Below, piece by piece: positions 34,925 to 43,951 of a stretch of DNA of 64,000 bases (its first letter is position 1; each line of letters begins with the position of its first letter). Made by a program: the position numbers and the translations under genes. Under the pieces are notes generated by a model. That model was not told the origin of the DNA, searched no databases, and was given only the letters and a program-made list of their open reading frames with translations. Location: positions 1 through 64,000 of the forward strand of contig JAHBVH010000030.1 of NCBI GenBank assembly GCA_019637645.1. Direction: 5' to 3'. Source of the DNA: Caldilineaceae bacterium (GTDB lineage Bacteria; Chloroflexota; Anaerolineae; Caldilineales; Caldilineaceae).

Positions 34925-35608
34925 ATGAAAATGAATCGTTTCTGGATTTTTGGGGTTGTGTTGGCGCTTGTAGTGGCTTGCGCACCCGCCACGCCAGCCC
35001 CAACGGCCACGCCGCTTCCTACGGTGGTGGTGGCGACGCCGGAACCGGCAGGCATCATTGTGGCCATGGGCGACAGTTTGACTGAAGGCTTAGGCGTCAA
35101 TCTCGACGACGCTTATCCGGCTCAACTCGCACGGAAATTGCAAGCGGATGGCTACTCTTATACAGTCATAAACGCGGGTGTCAGCGGCGAGACAACCACC
35201 GGGGCCTTGGCGCGGGTCGATTGGGTCTTGACTTTGCAGCCCGATATTGTCATTCTCGCGACCGGGGGCAATGATAGCTTGCGAGCCATTGATCCAAAGG
35301 TAACCCAAGAAAATCTGCGGCAATTAGTACAAGCCTTCCATGCGGCGGATGTCACCGTGGTGCTAGCGGGGATGCAAACGGTTCAGAACTTGGGTGAGGA
35401 ATATACTAACGCGTTTCGGGCGATCTACCCCGCCGTGGCCGCAGAGTATAACCTGATCCTGATTCCCTTCTTCCTCGAAGGCGTGGCTGGCGATCCCACC
35501 TTGAACCAAGCTGACTTTATCCACCCCACTGCGGCTGGCTACACCCAAGTCGTGGAGACGATCTACCCCTATGTCCTCCAAGCAATCGCGGCGTTACCTG
35601 CTGAGTGA
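34925..35608 (+). CDS. TesA-like SGNH esterase lipoprotein
   Basis: 227 residues from ATG 34925. Lipobox LVVAC at residue 19, Thr/Pro linker, then a GDSL/SGNH hydrolase: Ser51 in GDSLTEG, Gly in NAGVSGETT, Asn in GGNDS, and Asp/His in DFIHP. Resembles arylesterase/lysophospholipase L1 (TesA), including the LGVNLDDAYPAQLARKLQADG stretch. Surface anchored. Ends the exported-protein block that begins after the YbbA/YbbP-like exporter. Confidence 0.9.
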   Translation: MKMNRFWIFGVVLALVVACAPATPAPTATPLPTVVVATPEPAGIIVAMGDSLTEGLGVNLDDAYPAQLARKLQADGYSYTVINAGVSGETTTGALARVDWVLTLQPDIVILATGGNDSLRAIDPKVTQENLRQLVQAFHAADVTVVLAGMQTVQNLGEEYTNAFRAIYPAVAAEYNLILIPFFLEGVAGDPTLNQADFIHPTAAGYTQVVETIYPYVLQAIAALPAE

Positions 35609-35738
35609 TACGCTGCCAAGGTTGCTGAGGGTGCTCATGTCCCAGCGGTGGGTCGTAGTTGGAAGGTCCTTAGGCAAAATGAATGATACTGACTCTTTTG
35701 TGTTATACTTACTATAAGCAGTGAGGCGCTCACCAGTG

Positions 35739-35769
35739 TTGACTGCTTTCGCTACTGAAGGCGTATATT
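35739..35769 (+). promoter_or_regulatory. Possible promoter of the toxin-antitoxin pair
   Basis: TTGACT (35739-35744) and TATATT (35764-35769) with a 19-bp spacer, about 20 bases before the antitoxin start. An extended -10 TGTTATACT at 35701-35709 is an alternative. Confidence 0.4.
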
Positions 35770-35788
35770 CCACACGAATGGAGGGCTC

Positions 35789-36100
35789 GTGACACAAGTC
35801 GCAACCATTGAAAGCATCAATTTGATCGCAACTGATCCAACTGTACGAGGTGGACAACCTTGTATTGCTGGAACGGGGCTACGTGTGGCGGATGTTGTGA
35901 TTGCCCAGCTATTTCATCGGCGTTCGCCCGATGAAATAGCTGGTGATTATGAAATTTCTCTTGCCCAAGTCTATGCGGCCTTGTCCTATTATTTTCAGCA
36001 TAAAGATCGCTTAGATGGTGTCATTCGCCAGCAATTCAAGACGGCGCGTCTGCTAAAGGAGCAAAATCGTGGCAACCCCGCTGCGCTTCTATCTGGATGA
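35789..36100 (+). CDS. DUF433 antitoxin
   Basis: 103 residues from GTG 35789, after GGAGGGCTC. DUF433 core: DPTVRGGQPCIAGTGLRVADV, the RSPDEIAGDYEISLAQVYAALSYYF helix-turn-helix and a C-terminal helix. Expected to bind the toxin and repress the operon. Overlaps the next gene by 32 bp. The coding strand contains a perfect 16-bp inverted repeat (35905-35943). Confidence 0.9.
   Translation: MTQVATIESINLIATDPTVRGGQPCIAGTGLRVADVVIAQLFHRRSPDEIAGDYEISLAQVYAALSYYFQHKDRLDGVIRQQFKTARLLKEQNRGNPAALLSG
35905..35943. repeat. 16-bp perfect inverted repeat inside antitoxin gene
   Basis: CCAGCTATTTCATCGG and its complement (35928-35943) around a 7-nt loop CGTTCGC. It lies in the HTH-encoding part of the DUF433 gene. 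Confidence 0.85.
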
Positions 36101-36407
36101 GAACGTGCCGATTGCGGTCGCTAGGCAACTCCAAAGCCGTGGGATAGATGTGGTCACTGTCCGTGATCTTGGCCTATTAGGTGCAGCTGACGAAACGCAT
36201 CTCGCGAATGCGACACGGATGAGATGCGTGCTTTGTACCTATGACATTGACTATTTGCAACTAGTCTCTGGTGGCGTGGAGCACACTGGTATTGTTTTTG
36301 CTCAACAAGATACACACTATATTGGAGATTGGGTCAACTGGCTGACGCTGATGCACGCTGTTTACAGCCAGGAAGAACTGCACAACCACGTTGAATATCT
36401 ACCCTAA
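36069..36407 (+). CDS. DUF5615 PIN-like toxin
   Basis: 112 residues from GTG 36069. PIN-like fold of the DUF5615 group: FYLDENVPIAVARQLQSRGI with first acidic cluster, VRDLGLLGAADETHLANA with the second, CTYDIDYLQL with the third. Predicted RNase toxin. Overlaps the DUF433 gene, a typical type II pair with upstream antitoxin. Confidence 0.9.
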   Translation: MATPLRFYLDENVPIAVARQLQSRGIDVVTVRDLGLLGAADETHLANATRMRCVLCTYDIDYLQLVSGGVEHTGIVFAQQDTHYIGDWVNWLTLMHAVYSQEELHNHVEYLP

Positions 36408-36423
36408 GCCATTTTTTCTCCCT

Positions 36424-37578
36424 CTAACGCTCTATCGCGGCCAATGCTTGGGCGAGGTCCGCAATCAGATCATCAGGGTGCTCTAGCCCCACCGACAGCC
36501 GCAACAGATTATCGGGTGTCTTCGTATCCGGCCCTTCCACACTATAGCGATGTTCAATTAAACTCTCGACGCCCCCTAAACTGGTCGCCTGCGTGAAAAT
36601 TTGTGTACGGTTGGCGACGCGCAGGGCGTTCGCCATGCCACTGGCTGATGCCGTGGCGGACACCTGGAAGGAGAGCATCCCCCCAAAGTCGCTCATCTGT
36701 TGCGCGGCCACGGCATGACCAGGGTGGCTTTCCAGCCCAGGGTAGTGGACAACGCTCACCTGAGGATGATCGGCCAGGAAGCGCGCAACGTTGCGTGCAT
36801 TTTCACAGTGGGCGCGCATGCGGTAGGGCAGGGTCCGAATGCCGCGCAGAGTGAGCCAACAGTCAAAGGGCGAAGGGACCGCCCCACCTGTGCGCTGGAT
36901 CAACAAGAGCCGTGTCCAAAAATCATCCTCTTTCTTGGTGATCACCGCTCCGCCCAGCACATCGCTGTGACCGCCCAGATATTTGGTCGTGGCATGGACA
37001 ACCAGATCGGCACCGAGGGCCAAGGTGCGCTGTAACATAGGCGTGGGCCAGGTGCTGTCACAGGCACAGACCGCGCCCGCTGTATGGGCAATGGCGGCCA
37101 CGGCGGCGACATCGGTAATTTTTAGCAGCGGGTTCGACGGTGTCTCGATCCAGATCAAGCGGGTGTTGGGGCGCAGCGCGGCTTGGACAGCCGCAAGATC
37201 GGTCATATCGACCATGGTATGTTGCAGACCCCATCGTCCAAACAACTCGCGGACTAGCTTGCCCGTGCCAAAGTAAATATCATCGGGGATCAGCACATGA
37301 TCGCCACTCTGGAGTGACTGGAAAACCGCCATGATCGCGGCCATGCCGGAACCAAAGGCCGCCGCGGCAACACCGCCTTCCAAGGTCGTTAACGCTTCTT
37401 CGAGGGCCCGTCGCGTGGGATTGTCGGCGCGAATATAAGAAAAGCCGCTGGGATACGAACCATCCTCTGCCCGTTCAAAGGTCGTCGATAGGTGAATCGG
37501 CGGCATCACCGCCCCGGTGATTGGATCAATCGTCTTGCCCGCATGAACAGCCAGCGTTTCAATATGCATACTACCCAT
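36424..37578 (-). CDS. Cys/Met-metabolism PLP enzyme (cystathionine gamma-synthase/lyase-like)
   Basis: 384 residues. Transsulfuration-type fold-type I enzyme: GMAAIMAVFQSLQSGDHVLI, WIETPSNPLLKITDV, DSTWPTP, and the PLP Lys in HATTKYLGGHSDVLGG. Could be cystathionine gamma-synthase, gamma-lyase or methionine gamma-lyase; these cannot be told apart by eye. Two starts (37578, 37569) are possible. Last gene on the minus strand after the sugar locus; it may or may not belong to that transcript. Confidence 0.88.
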   Translation of the reverse strand: MGSMHIETLAVHAGKTIDPITGAVMPPIHLSTTFERAEDGSYPSGFSYIRADNPTRRALEEALTTLEGGVAAAAFGSGMAAIMAVFQSLQSGDHVLIPDDIYFGTGKLVRELFGRWGLQHTMVDMTDLAAVQAALRPNTRLIWIETPSNPLLKITDVAAVAAIAHTAGAVCACDSTWPTPMLQRTLALGADLVVHATTKYLGGHSDVLGGAVITKKEDDFWTRLLLIQRTGGAVPSPFDCWLTLRGIRTLPYRMRAHCENARNVARFLADHPQVSVVHYPGLESHPGHAVAAQQMSDFGGMLSFQVSATASASGMANALRVANRTQIFTQATSLGGVESLIEHRYSVEGPDTKTPDNLLRLSVGLEHPDDLIADLAQALAAIER

Positions 37579-37624
37579 AACTTTCTATAGAATAAAAGGG
37601 AGACTAGAGACTAGATCCTATTAC

Positions 37625-37654
37625 TGACCCGCTCTCTTCTGACCCGCTCTCTTC
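37625..37654. repeat. Two 15-bp direct repeats
   Basis: TGACCCGCTCTCTTC is repeated exactly twice between the PLP-enzyme start and the DUF6772-like stop. Confidence 0.7.
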
Positions 37655-37658
37655 TGCC

Positions 37659-38555
37659 TCACCACTCGCCCGATAGGACCACCGAATCAAGATAAAGAAA
37701 CGCCCGCTTGGTCGTGTCGGTCTCGACAAAGAAAGCTGTATTCAACATACACCAGAGATTAGCCATCGCGGGCATGGCCATGGGTTCAACGCCGGGCAGG
37801 TTGGGTAAATCAAAGACGCGGTCGTTACACTGGAAGCGTAGATAGCGCATGGTTGCCAGATCGAAGTCGAGGCGTAGGTAATACCAATTTTGCTTGGTGG
37901 CAATCTCGTTGTAACAGAGCCGTTGGTCACCACCGGGCAAATTCTCCCAACCTTCGGGCGCGAGATGAAAGTGGGAACGGGTCTTGCCACTGCCGCCAAT
38001 ATCATGCAGCGCGACGCGTTCCTTCTTGAACTGCCACTGGCCGACAAAATCACCATCGCGCGCGTTTAGATAGCGGATATGGGGCATGATCCGTTGGGGC
38101 TGGTCGCCTTTGCGATCCACATCCTGTAGATCAAAGAGCACGCCTACGGCCCGCACGTCGGTTTCGGATAGATCCAACGCCGTTGCTTCCGGTTTGAAGG
38201 TAAAATAGGCTTCCAAGCGAATTGGCCCCAGGTGGCGGAAGGTGAGGCGTTTGATCGCCACAGCCAAGGCGCCTGGCGTAGGGCGGGTCGCCAGCTTGAG
38301 GGCATAGGTGCCATTCATCGAGCCGTCGGTGCCGGTATCCCACATGCTTAAATTGCTCAGCATGGGGCCGCGCAGGTCGCGATAGGGGGGCAGGATCGCA
38401 TCAAGCGACCCTTCGTAGTTGCCGATGAGGCTGGTCCAACCTTGGAGCCCCCGGTCAAAATCATCATGGACAATGATGCGCGACAATGGATCAAAGCGAC
38501 TCAGTCCTGGATCACTACGGAGTAAAGCGGTGCGTAACTCTTCATGCATAGCCAA
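37659..38555 (-). CDS. Concanavalin-like beta-sandwich protein, possibly DUF6772
   Basis: 298 residues, no signal peptide. IIVHDDFDRGLQGWTSLIGN and YALKLATRPTPGALAVAIKRLTF suggest a laminin-G/concanavalin-type jelly roll found with carbohydrate genes; it may be DUF6772, which I recall but could not verify. Contains YYLRLDFDLATMRYLRFQCN and FVETDTTKRAFLYLDSV. Immediately follows the 110-residue gene (18 bp apart) behind GH95 and is probably a glycan-binding or hydrolytic part of that locus. Confidence 0.6.
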   Translation of the reverse strand: MAMHEELRTALLRSDPGLSRFDPLSRIIVHDDFDRGLQGWTSLIGNYEGSLDAILPPYRDLRGPMLSNLSMWDTGTDGSMNGTYALKLATRPTPGALAVAIKRLTFRHLGPIRLEAYFTFKPEATALDLSETDVRAVGVLFDLQDVDRKGDQPQRIMPHIRYLNARDGDFVGQWQFKKERVALHDIGGSGKTRSHFHLAPEGWENLPGGDQRLCYNEIATKQNWYYLRLDFDLATMRYLRFQCNDRVFDLPNLPGVEPMAMPAMANLWCMLNTAFFVETDTTKRAFLYLDSVVLSGEW

Positions 38556-38573
38556 TTACTCGATCTTTCAGCT

Positions 38574-38906
38574 TCATTCCTTTAATACCAGATAGACAAT
38601 CACCGTCAGGGTCGCCCCGGCGGGTAACTCACCCACCAGCCGCAGCCAACCGCCAAAGTGGCTGACTCGACAAAAGGCGACGCCAACGGTTGTTGGCAAG
38701 GTGAGTGTGCTGCCCTCATCACACCAATGGATGCCGTCGGGGGAGATCTGGACCCGCGCGGTGATCTGGGGCGGTACACCTTCGGCAGCCAACGCACGCA
38801 CAAAATAGAGCGCCTCACTTGCCCAGGCCGCTTCATAGGGTTCTGCCGTAAAGTGCGCCTGCCAAGTGACGTTGCGCTCCAGAACAGCAGTATGACTTTC
38901 ACGCAT
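38574..38906 (-). CDS. Small hypothetical beta-rich protein in sugar locus (110 aa)
   Basis: Start 38906 chosen for AAAAGGAGG nine bases upstream; the Met at 38927 has none. Sequence (HFTAEPYEAAWASEALYFV, QISPDGIHWCDEGSTLTLP, FGGWLRLVGELPAGATLTVI) resembles half of a discoidin/beta-sandwich unit. Soluble, no signal. Co-oriented between the GH95 gene and the beta-sandwich gene. Confidence 0.65.
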   Translation of the reverse strand: MRESHTAVLERNVTWQAHFTAEPYEAAWASEALYFVRALAAEGVPPQITARVQISPDGIHWCDEGSTLTLPTTVGVAFCRVSHFGGWLRLVGELPAGATLTVIVYLVLKE

Positions 38907-38985
38907 AGCGGTCAACCTCCTTTTCAAACCGTTTCTGAGTATAGCATAATTTTGCTAAGGGAGATGAAATCGCCGTTGCGTGCCA

Positions 38986-41328
38986 TTAGTCAACGGTGAG
39001 CACCTGCACTATATATGTTTGTCCGGCTTGGGTGGCAAACTCGATGATGCCCGGCGCCGCGGCTGTCGTCGCCACCGGCTGACCGTTATGGGAGATGGTT
39101 CCCGTTCCGGCAAGGCGTAGACGACAAAGGCCGCCCAAGCGCGAATGAATATGGGCTTGTGTCACCTGCCCGGCCTGCCAAGTGAGATCGACCACAAAGC
39201 CGCCCCGGCCACAGAGGCCCGTAACGCGGCCCTGTGCCCAAGCCGTGGGCAAGGCTGGCAGCAGGTGCAGGTAGCCTTGGTGGCTCTGTAGCATCATCTC
39301 GGCAATGGCAGCGGTGGCGCCGGTGTTATAGTCCAATTCATAGGCTTGGCGCGGCGCAAGTTTGGGTCCCATCATCAGGCTGCGATCCCCTTCCTGCTGA
39401 TAGAGGGTGAGCAGACTGGCCGCGGCGGCCGCGGCATCGCCCAATCGCGCGTGATAGAGCATAATCAGGTTGCGGCCCCAACTCCCTTCCTCATAGCCTG
39501 TTGGGGGTGCTTCCCGGCGGGTGATCGAGACCTTCACTGCTTGGGCCAGCTCTGGTGTCCCTTCGGGGGTGATCTGATCAAAGGGAAAGACGCTCAACAG
39601 GTGGCTCGTGTGCCGGTGGTGAGGGAGCGCATCGTCGTAATCGGCCAACCACTCCTGTAGCTGCCCTTGGCTGCCGATCTGAAAGGGGGGCAACTTGGCG
39701 CGGGCAGCCGTTAGCTGGCCGCGTAAGACCGGATCGACGGCCAAGGTAGTACTCGCCTCGATACAGGCGGTAAAGAGGGCGCGGAGCAAGACATTGTCCA
39801 CCGTTGGGCCGAGCGAGACGGGATAGGCTTGGCCTTGAAAGAGGAAGGGGTTTTCTGGTGAATTCGCCGGGCCACTCAAGAGCCAGCCCGTGGCCGGATC
39901 TTGGACCAGATAGGTAAGGAAAAATTCGGCGGCTTCTTTCAAAATGGGGTAGGCATGGCGGGCGAGAAAAGCGCGGTCGCCTGTAAATTGGTAGTGGTCC
40001 CATAGGTGCATGGCTAGCCATACCCCGCCGGTGGGATGCATCCCCCACCAAATGCTCCAGCCCGGTGCTGTAAAGCCCCAGGCATTGGCAAAGATATGGG
40101 CCACCCAGCCTGGCAAGCCGTAGAGCGTGCGGGCCGTGTGACGACCTGATGGCACAACGACCTGTTCGATCCAACGGAGCAGCGGCGCATGGCACTCGCT
40201 CAGGTTGGTCAACTCGGCAATCCAGTAGTTCATCTGCGTGTTAATGTCCAGGTGGTAATCGCAGGTCCAGCCAATGCGACAGGCGACATTGTCGTTCCAG
40301 ACGCCCAACAGATGGGCTGGCAAAGGCGAATCTGGGCGAGAAGCGCCAATGAGCAGATAGCGCCCAAATTGAAAGAGGAGCGCGGCCAAGGCTGGATCGG
40401 CGGTGCCTTGTTGGACCGCGGCAATGCGGGCATCGAGGGGCTGATCCGGCTGGGGCGCGGCTCCAAGGTCTAGGCTTACCCGACGAAAGTACTGTTGGTG
40501 ATCGGCCACATGTTGGGCGCGCAACTCGGCATAGGGTATGGTTACCAACGTTGCCAGGCGTCGCTGGCAAACCGTCGCGGGCTCCGCGTGATCAAAGGTC
40601 GAAGCAAAGGCCAACAGCAGGGTAACGCTGTCGCTCTCTTCGACGACGAGTTGGCTCCCATAGGTGGAGACCCGTCCTCCAGCGGCGCGTACTAACAGCC
40701 GGGCATGGCCGTCCACACCGCTTTTGCCATCGCTGTGGAAATGTTCCCGTGCCAGTACATCCATCCCGATGGTGGCGGGCTCGTGGGTATAGACGGTAAA
40801 GGGCTGCTCATCGCCATCCAGCCCCACGCGTAGCCCAACGCGACCCGGTTGGCTGGCGGTGATCTGCATCACCAGCACCCCCGCGGGATGGCTGGCAAAG
40901 ATCTCCCGGTGGTAGGTCACGCCATTCAGCTCATAATGGACACTCGCAATGGCCTGATCCAGATCCAACGTTCGCCGATAGTGGCGCAGCCCTTCATCGC
41001 CATGCGCCATAAAAAGGCGCAGGTTGCCAAAGGGGAGGTTGGTGCCATAGTTGAGCTTGCGTCCTTCGATCTGGGTACAGAGTTGGTTGGCCGCGGGCAG
41101 ATCGCCAGCCAAGAGCAGACGGCGCACCGCAGCCACAATCGCCGGACCGTCGGGGTTACTATTCGCTTGCGATGGTTCGCCCGACCAAAAGGTGATGTCG
41201 CTCAGGTAGACGCGTTCGGCACAAGCACCGCCATAGATCATCGCACCCAAGCGGCCATTGCCCACGGGTAGCGCGTCGTACCATGTTTCCGCGGCTTCGT
41301 TATAGAAGAAAGTTAGGTGTTCGGTCAT
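38986..41328 (-). CDS. Glycoside hydrolase family 95 (alpha-L-fucosidase)
   Basis: 780 residues: N-terminal beta domain (PVGNGRLGAMIYGG), linker, (alpha/alpha)6 catalytic barrel and C-terminal beta domain (HLLPALPTAW, GRGGFVVDLTWQ). The GH95 active-site pattern DINTQMNYW (about residues 361-369) supplies the Asn pair, and SGPANSPENPF (about 485-495) the general-acid Glu. Family members remove alpha-1,2-linked L-fucose, some alpha-L-galactose. No signal peptide, so it works on imported sugars. Follows the DUF5703 gene and precedes two carbohydrate-associated genes. Confidence 0.93.
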   Translation of the reverse strand: MTEHLTFFYNEAAETWYDALPVGNGRLGAMIYGGACAERVYLSDITFWSGEPSQANSNPDGPAIVAAVRRLLLAGDLPAANQLCTQIEGRKLNYGTNLPFGNLRLFMAHGDEGLRHYRRTLDLDQAIASVHYELNGVTYHREIFASHPAGVLVMQITASQPGRVGLRVGLDGDEQPFTVYTHEPATIGMDVLAREHFHSDGKSGVDGHARLLVRAAGGRVSTYGSQLVVEESDSVTLLLAFASTFDHAEPATVCQRRLATLVTIPYAELRAQHVADHQQYFRRVSLDLGAAPQPDQPLDARIAAVQQGTADPALAALLFQFGRYLLIGASRPDSPLPAHLLGVWNDNVACRIGWTCDYHLDINTQMNYWIAELTNLSECHAPLLRWIEQVVVPSGRHTARTLYGLPGWVAHIFANAWGFTAPGWSIWWGMHPTGGVWLAMHLWDHYQFTGDRAFLARHAYPILKEAAEFFLTYLVQDPATGWLLSGPANSPENPFLFQGQAYPVSLGPTVDNVLLRALFTACIEASTTLAVDPVLRGQLTAARAKLPPFQIGSQGQLQEWLADYDDALPHHRHTSHLLSVFPFDQITPEGTPELAQAVKVSITRREAPPTGYEEGSWGRNLIMLYHARLGDAAAAAASLLTLYQQEGDRSLMMGPKLAPRQAYELDYNTGATAAIAEMMLQSHQGYLHLLPALPTAWAQGRVTGLCGRGGFVVDLTWQAGQVTQAHIHSRLGGLCRLRLAGTGTISHNGQPVATTAAAPGIIEFATQAGQTYIVQVLTVD

Positions 41329-41424
41329 CTTCTTTTTCTCGTGATCTAGGAAAGACTTGACAGGTTTATCGGAAGGTTAAACATTCATTGCGGCAAACGA
41401 TGCCACAGGCCGCGTTAATCCGTT

Positions 41425-43725
41425 TTAGCGTATCTCTCCAAGTACCACATCCGCGGCTCGCTCGGGGGGTGTCACTTGGTATTCCAATTGGCCGGCTTGG
41501 TAGCGTCCTTCGACGATGGTAGCGTAGGGTGCATGTAATTTGAAGGTCACGTCCCAATCTGTCGGCCACGCGGGCAAGAGCAAGATTTGGCGGCCAGGGC
41601 ACTGCATAAGCATCTCTTGCAAGCCGATCATGCCGGAGCCTCCCCAGTTGTGATCGGGGACCCAATCGTGGCCGGGACCCCAAAAGGCGGGGCAGCGCCG
41701 CCCGGAGTCGGTGAGCTTAAGCAAGGTATAGCGGGCTGCGTCCTCGGTGAGCCCCAAACGGGCGCAGAAGATGGCCTGTTGGTGCCAACTGACGTGGCTT
41801 AATTGTCCTTCGCTGTAATCGCCATAGCGCCAGGTGTCGATGGCGACTTGGCGATCGGCTTTGCCTAGGCCATATTGTTCATAGGGAAAGACAGGGTAGA
41901 GTTGGGGCAGCTCAACGTTGATAATCTCGGTCCAAGAGATGGCCGGTGCAATGGTCTGGTGTCCCTGTAAAGTGCGGAAGGGCAACGGTGGAATGCGTTG
42001 GCGGAGTTCGGCATAGTAGGTGCGGCTTTCGTCGCTGAGGTAGGCCGCGGCGATTTCGAGCAGGGCATCGACGGTGCCCTGGAGCGCGGCGATCAGATCG
42101 GCTGGGTTTAGGGCATCCTTATAGGTCTCTAGGGCGGTTGAGGGGTAGAAGACCAGATGTCCGTTAGCATCGAGGGGGCGCAGCGCGTTGAGGGTATGCT
42201 GCCACTGGTAGTGTTCATCAAAGAAGCGGATGGCGCTCTCGATAAAGGGCAGATAGGGCTGAATATCCAGGCTGCTGTATTGATGATATTTGAGGATCAT
42301 CAAGGCAAATTCGAGCTGGGTGTGATAGTAGTAGCGCAGCCAGGGGGCGATCTGCTCGGTCGGGTCAAAGTGGGGCGGACGCGTGTGGTAGCGGTCGGTT
42401 GTGCCGGGCCAGCCCCACGACCAGCCCAGGGGCAGGCCAAAGTTTTCTAATTGCTCGGTGAAAGAGCAGCCGCCATGCCCCCAATAGACGCGGGTGCGGG
42501 CCTCGGCGGCTGGCAACGCGCGCCGATAGTATTCAAACTGGGGGGGCATGAGGTCAAAATCCCCGCTCTTAAGCATGGGCCAGTAGACCAAGCGTTGATT
42601 CTGCGCGGTGTGGCTTCCTCCACCCCATAGGCGAAAGTCGGCTGATTCATCGGCGAGATCGGCGCGGACCAAGCCGGGGTCGTAGATAAAGAGGCCGCCA
42701 TTAAATTTGGTGGGGTACTCTCCGGCCCGGTTACAGCCAAGCAGATAGCGGAAGAGTTGATAGTTGCGCCCCACTTGCCATACCGGGTCGGTGGGGTCGG
42801 GGTGTTGGGGCTGGAGGCAGATGTGACTGCGTTCCCAAAATTGGGCCCACCAAGCTTGGGCCGTGGCGCGGGCGGATGCTACTTCGTCGTTAGTCGTGGT
42901 GGACAACGTCTCCAGCGCGGCACGCCATTCGGCCAAGGTCGCGCTTTGGTCGGTGTGGAGGGCAATATCCAGCCGGTGGTGGGCCATGGCCTGCGCACTA
43001 TGCAACTGCCAGCTTTGGTGGGGCGTCTGCCCATAGTGGCCTGTCTGCGTACCCCCAGCAACCAAGCCAGGGCCGCTCATCAGGCCGCCAAAGGTGCGGT
43101 CCCGTTGGGGATTGGGAATTTCGGCGGCGACGGCGGTCAGCCCTTGTTGGGCAATCAAGTGGTCGATCAGCAGGCGGTCGTTGCGGTTGCGGTGGTAGAA
43201 AAGCACGCCCTGCTCCACAAAGTCCACCGTATCGGGCTCGGTGGTGACAGTGCCGGGGTAGGCAACCCAACTGGCACAGGGGTGACGCCGCTCCTGGGGG
43301 ATCTCACGCACGCCTTGCCGCCAGTTTTCATAGCTGGCCGTGAAGGCTAGTGGTTGGTCGCTTGTTACTTCCACGTGAATGACTGGGCGTTCGACTTCTA
43401 CCCACACCACGATGCGTGTCCCATAGCTACCGGTAATTTCTACATAGCCTTGGCGCAGCTTCAACTCCTGGCGAAAGGGCTGCTCTGCCGTAAAGGGATT
43501 GGGGGTTAGGCAGATACGTACGCGCCCCAACTTGAGCATTTGGTTATTTTCATCGAAGCTGCCCGCACGGTCGATGTAGAAGAGCAATTCGCCCGCGCCG
43601 CTCGTTGCATCGGCCTCTACCCAGACGTTGAGGCCAATATCATGGCCGCCACAGGGCATGGATTCACCGGCATTGTGGCTCGGTGTCTCCCAAACCAAAT
43701 TGTATTGTTCTAGGTATTGACTCAT
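41425..43725 (-). CDS. DUF5703 domain protein, six-hairpin glycosidase-like
   Basis: 766 residues. N-terminal DUF5703-type beta domain (LVWETPSHNAGESMPCGGHDIGLNVW is split here as LVWETPSHNAGESMPCGG then HDIGLNVWVEA; LFYIDRAGSFDENN, LKLGRVRICLTP) and an (alpha/alpha)6-type barrel from about residue 290 (HGGCSFTEQLENFGLPLGW, GGSGMIGLQEMLMQ). Commonly sits with GH95 enzymes in plant and host glycan loci. Exact activity not established. Ends 96 bp before the GH95 start. Confidence 0.82.
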   Translation of the reverse strand: MSQYLEQYNLVWETPSHNAGESMPCGGHDIGLNVWVEADATSGAGELLFYIDRAGSFDENNQMLKLGRVRICLTPNPFTAEQPFRQELKLRQGYVEITGSYGTRIVVWVEVERPVIHVEVTSDQPLAFTASYENWRQGVREIPQERRHPCASWVAYPGTVTTEPDTVDFVEQGVLFYHRNRNDRLLIDHLIAQQGLTAVAAEIPNPQRDRTFGGLMSGPGLVAGGTQTGHYGQTPHQSWQLHSAQAMAHHRLDIALHTDQSATLAEWRAALETLSTTTNDEVASARATAQAWWAQFWERSHICLQPQHPDPTDPVWQVGRNYQLFRYLLGCNRAGEYPTKFNGGLFIYDPGLVRADLADESADFRLWGGGSHTAQNQRLVYWPMLKSGDFDLMPPQFEYYRRALPAAEARTRVYWGHGGCSFTEQLENFGLPLGWSWGWPGTTDRYHTRPPHFDPTEQIAPWLRYYYHTQLEFALMILKYHQYSSLDIQPYLPFIESAIRFFDEHYQWQHTLNALRPLDANGHLVFYPSTALETYKDALNPADLIAALQGTVDALLEIAAAYLSDESRTYYAELRQRIPPLPFRTLQGHQTIAPAISWTEIINVELPQLYPVFPYEQYGLGKADRQVAIDTWRYGDYSEGQLSHVSWHQQAIFCARLGLTEDAARYTLLKLTDSGRRCPAFWGPGHDWVPDHNWGGSGMIGLQEMLMQCPGRQILLLPAWPTDWDVTFKLHAPYATIVEGRYQAGQLEYQVTPPERAADVVLGEIR

Positions 43726-43785
43726 AACCTATTTCTTCTTTTCTAACGCGGTGTAAGTGGCTAAGAGGCGGGGAACTTTGGAACG

Positions 43786-43830
43786 CGGATAAACCTTCGC
43801 GATTCGCGTCCATTCGCGTTCTATTCTCCA
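43786..43830. repeat. Dispersed CGCGGAT/CGCGTCC-type repeat
   Basis: AACGCGGAT, TTCGCGATTCGCGTCC and ATTCGCGTTC form a short self-complementary patch similar in wording to the hairpin at 19469-19515. Confidence 0.45.
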
Positions 43831-43855
43831 CCATTTAGCCATAGCACTAAAGAAA

Positions 43856-43920
43856 ACGCCACCTGCATACGCGGCCCATCTCCATTTTGGGGGAGAGCGG
43901 TGCCGCGTGGCAGGTGGCGT
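43856..43920. terminator. Two-tier hairpin after binding-protein gene
   Basis: Outer stem ACGCCACCTGC/GCAGGTGGCGT (43856-43866/43910-43920) and inner CGCGGC/GCCGCG (43870-43875/43902-43907). It follows the binding-protein stop and may limit read-through from the transporter to the hydrolase genes. Confidence 0.65.
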
Positions 43921-43951
43921 AAAAGCGGATTAGCCCGCAATGGACTTTGGG

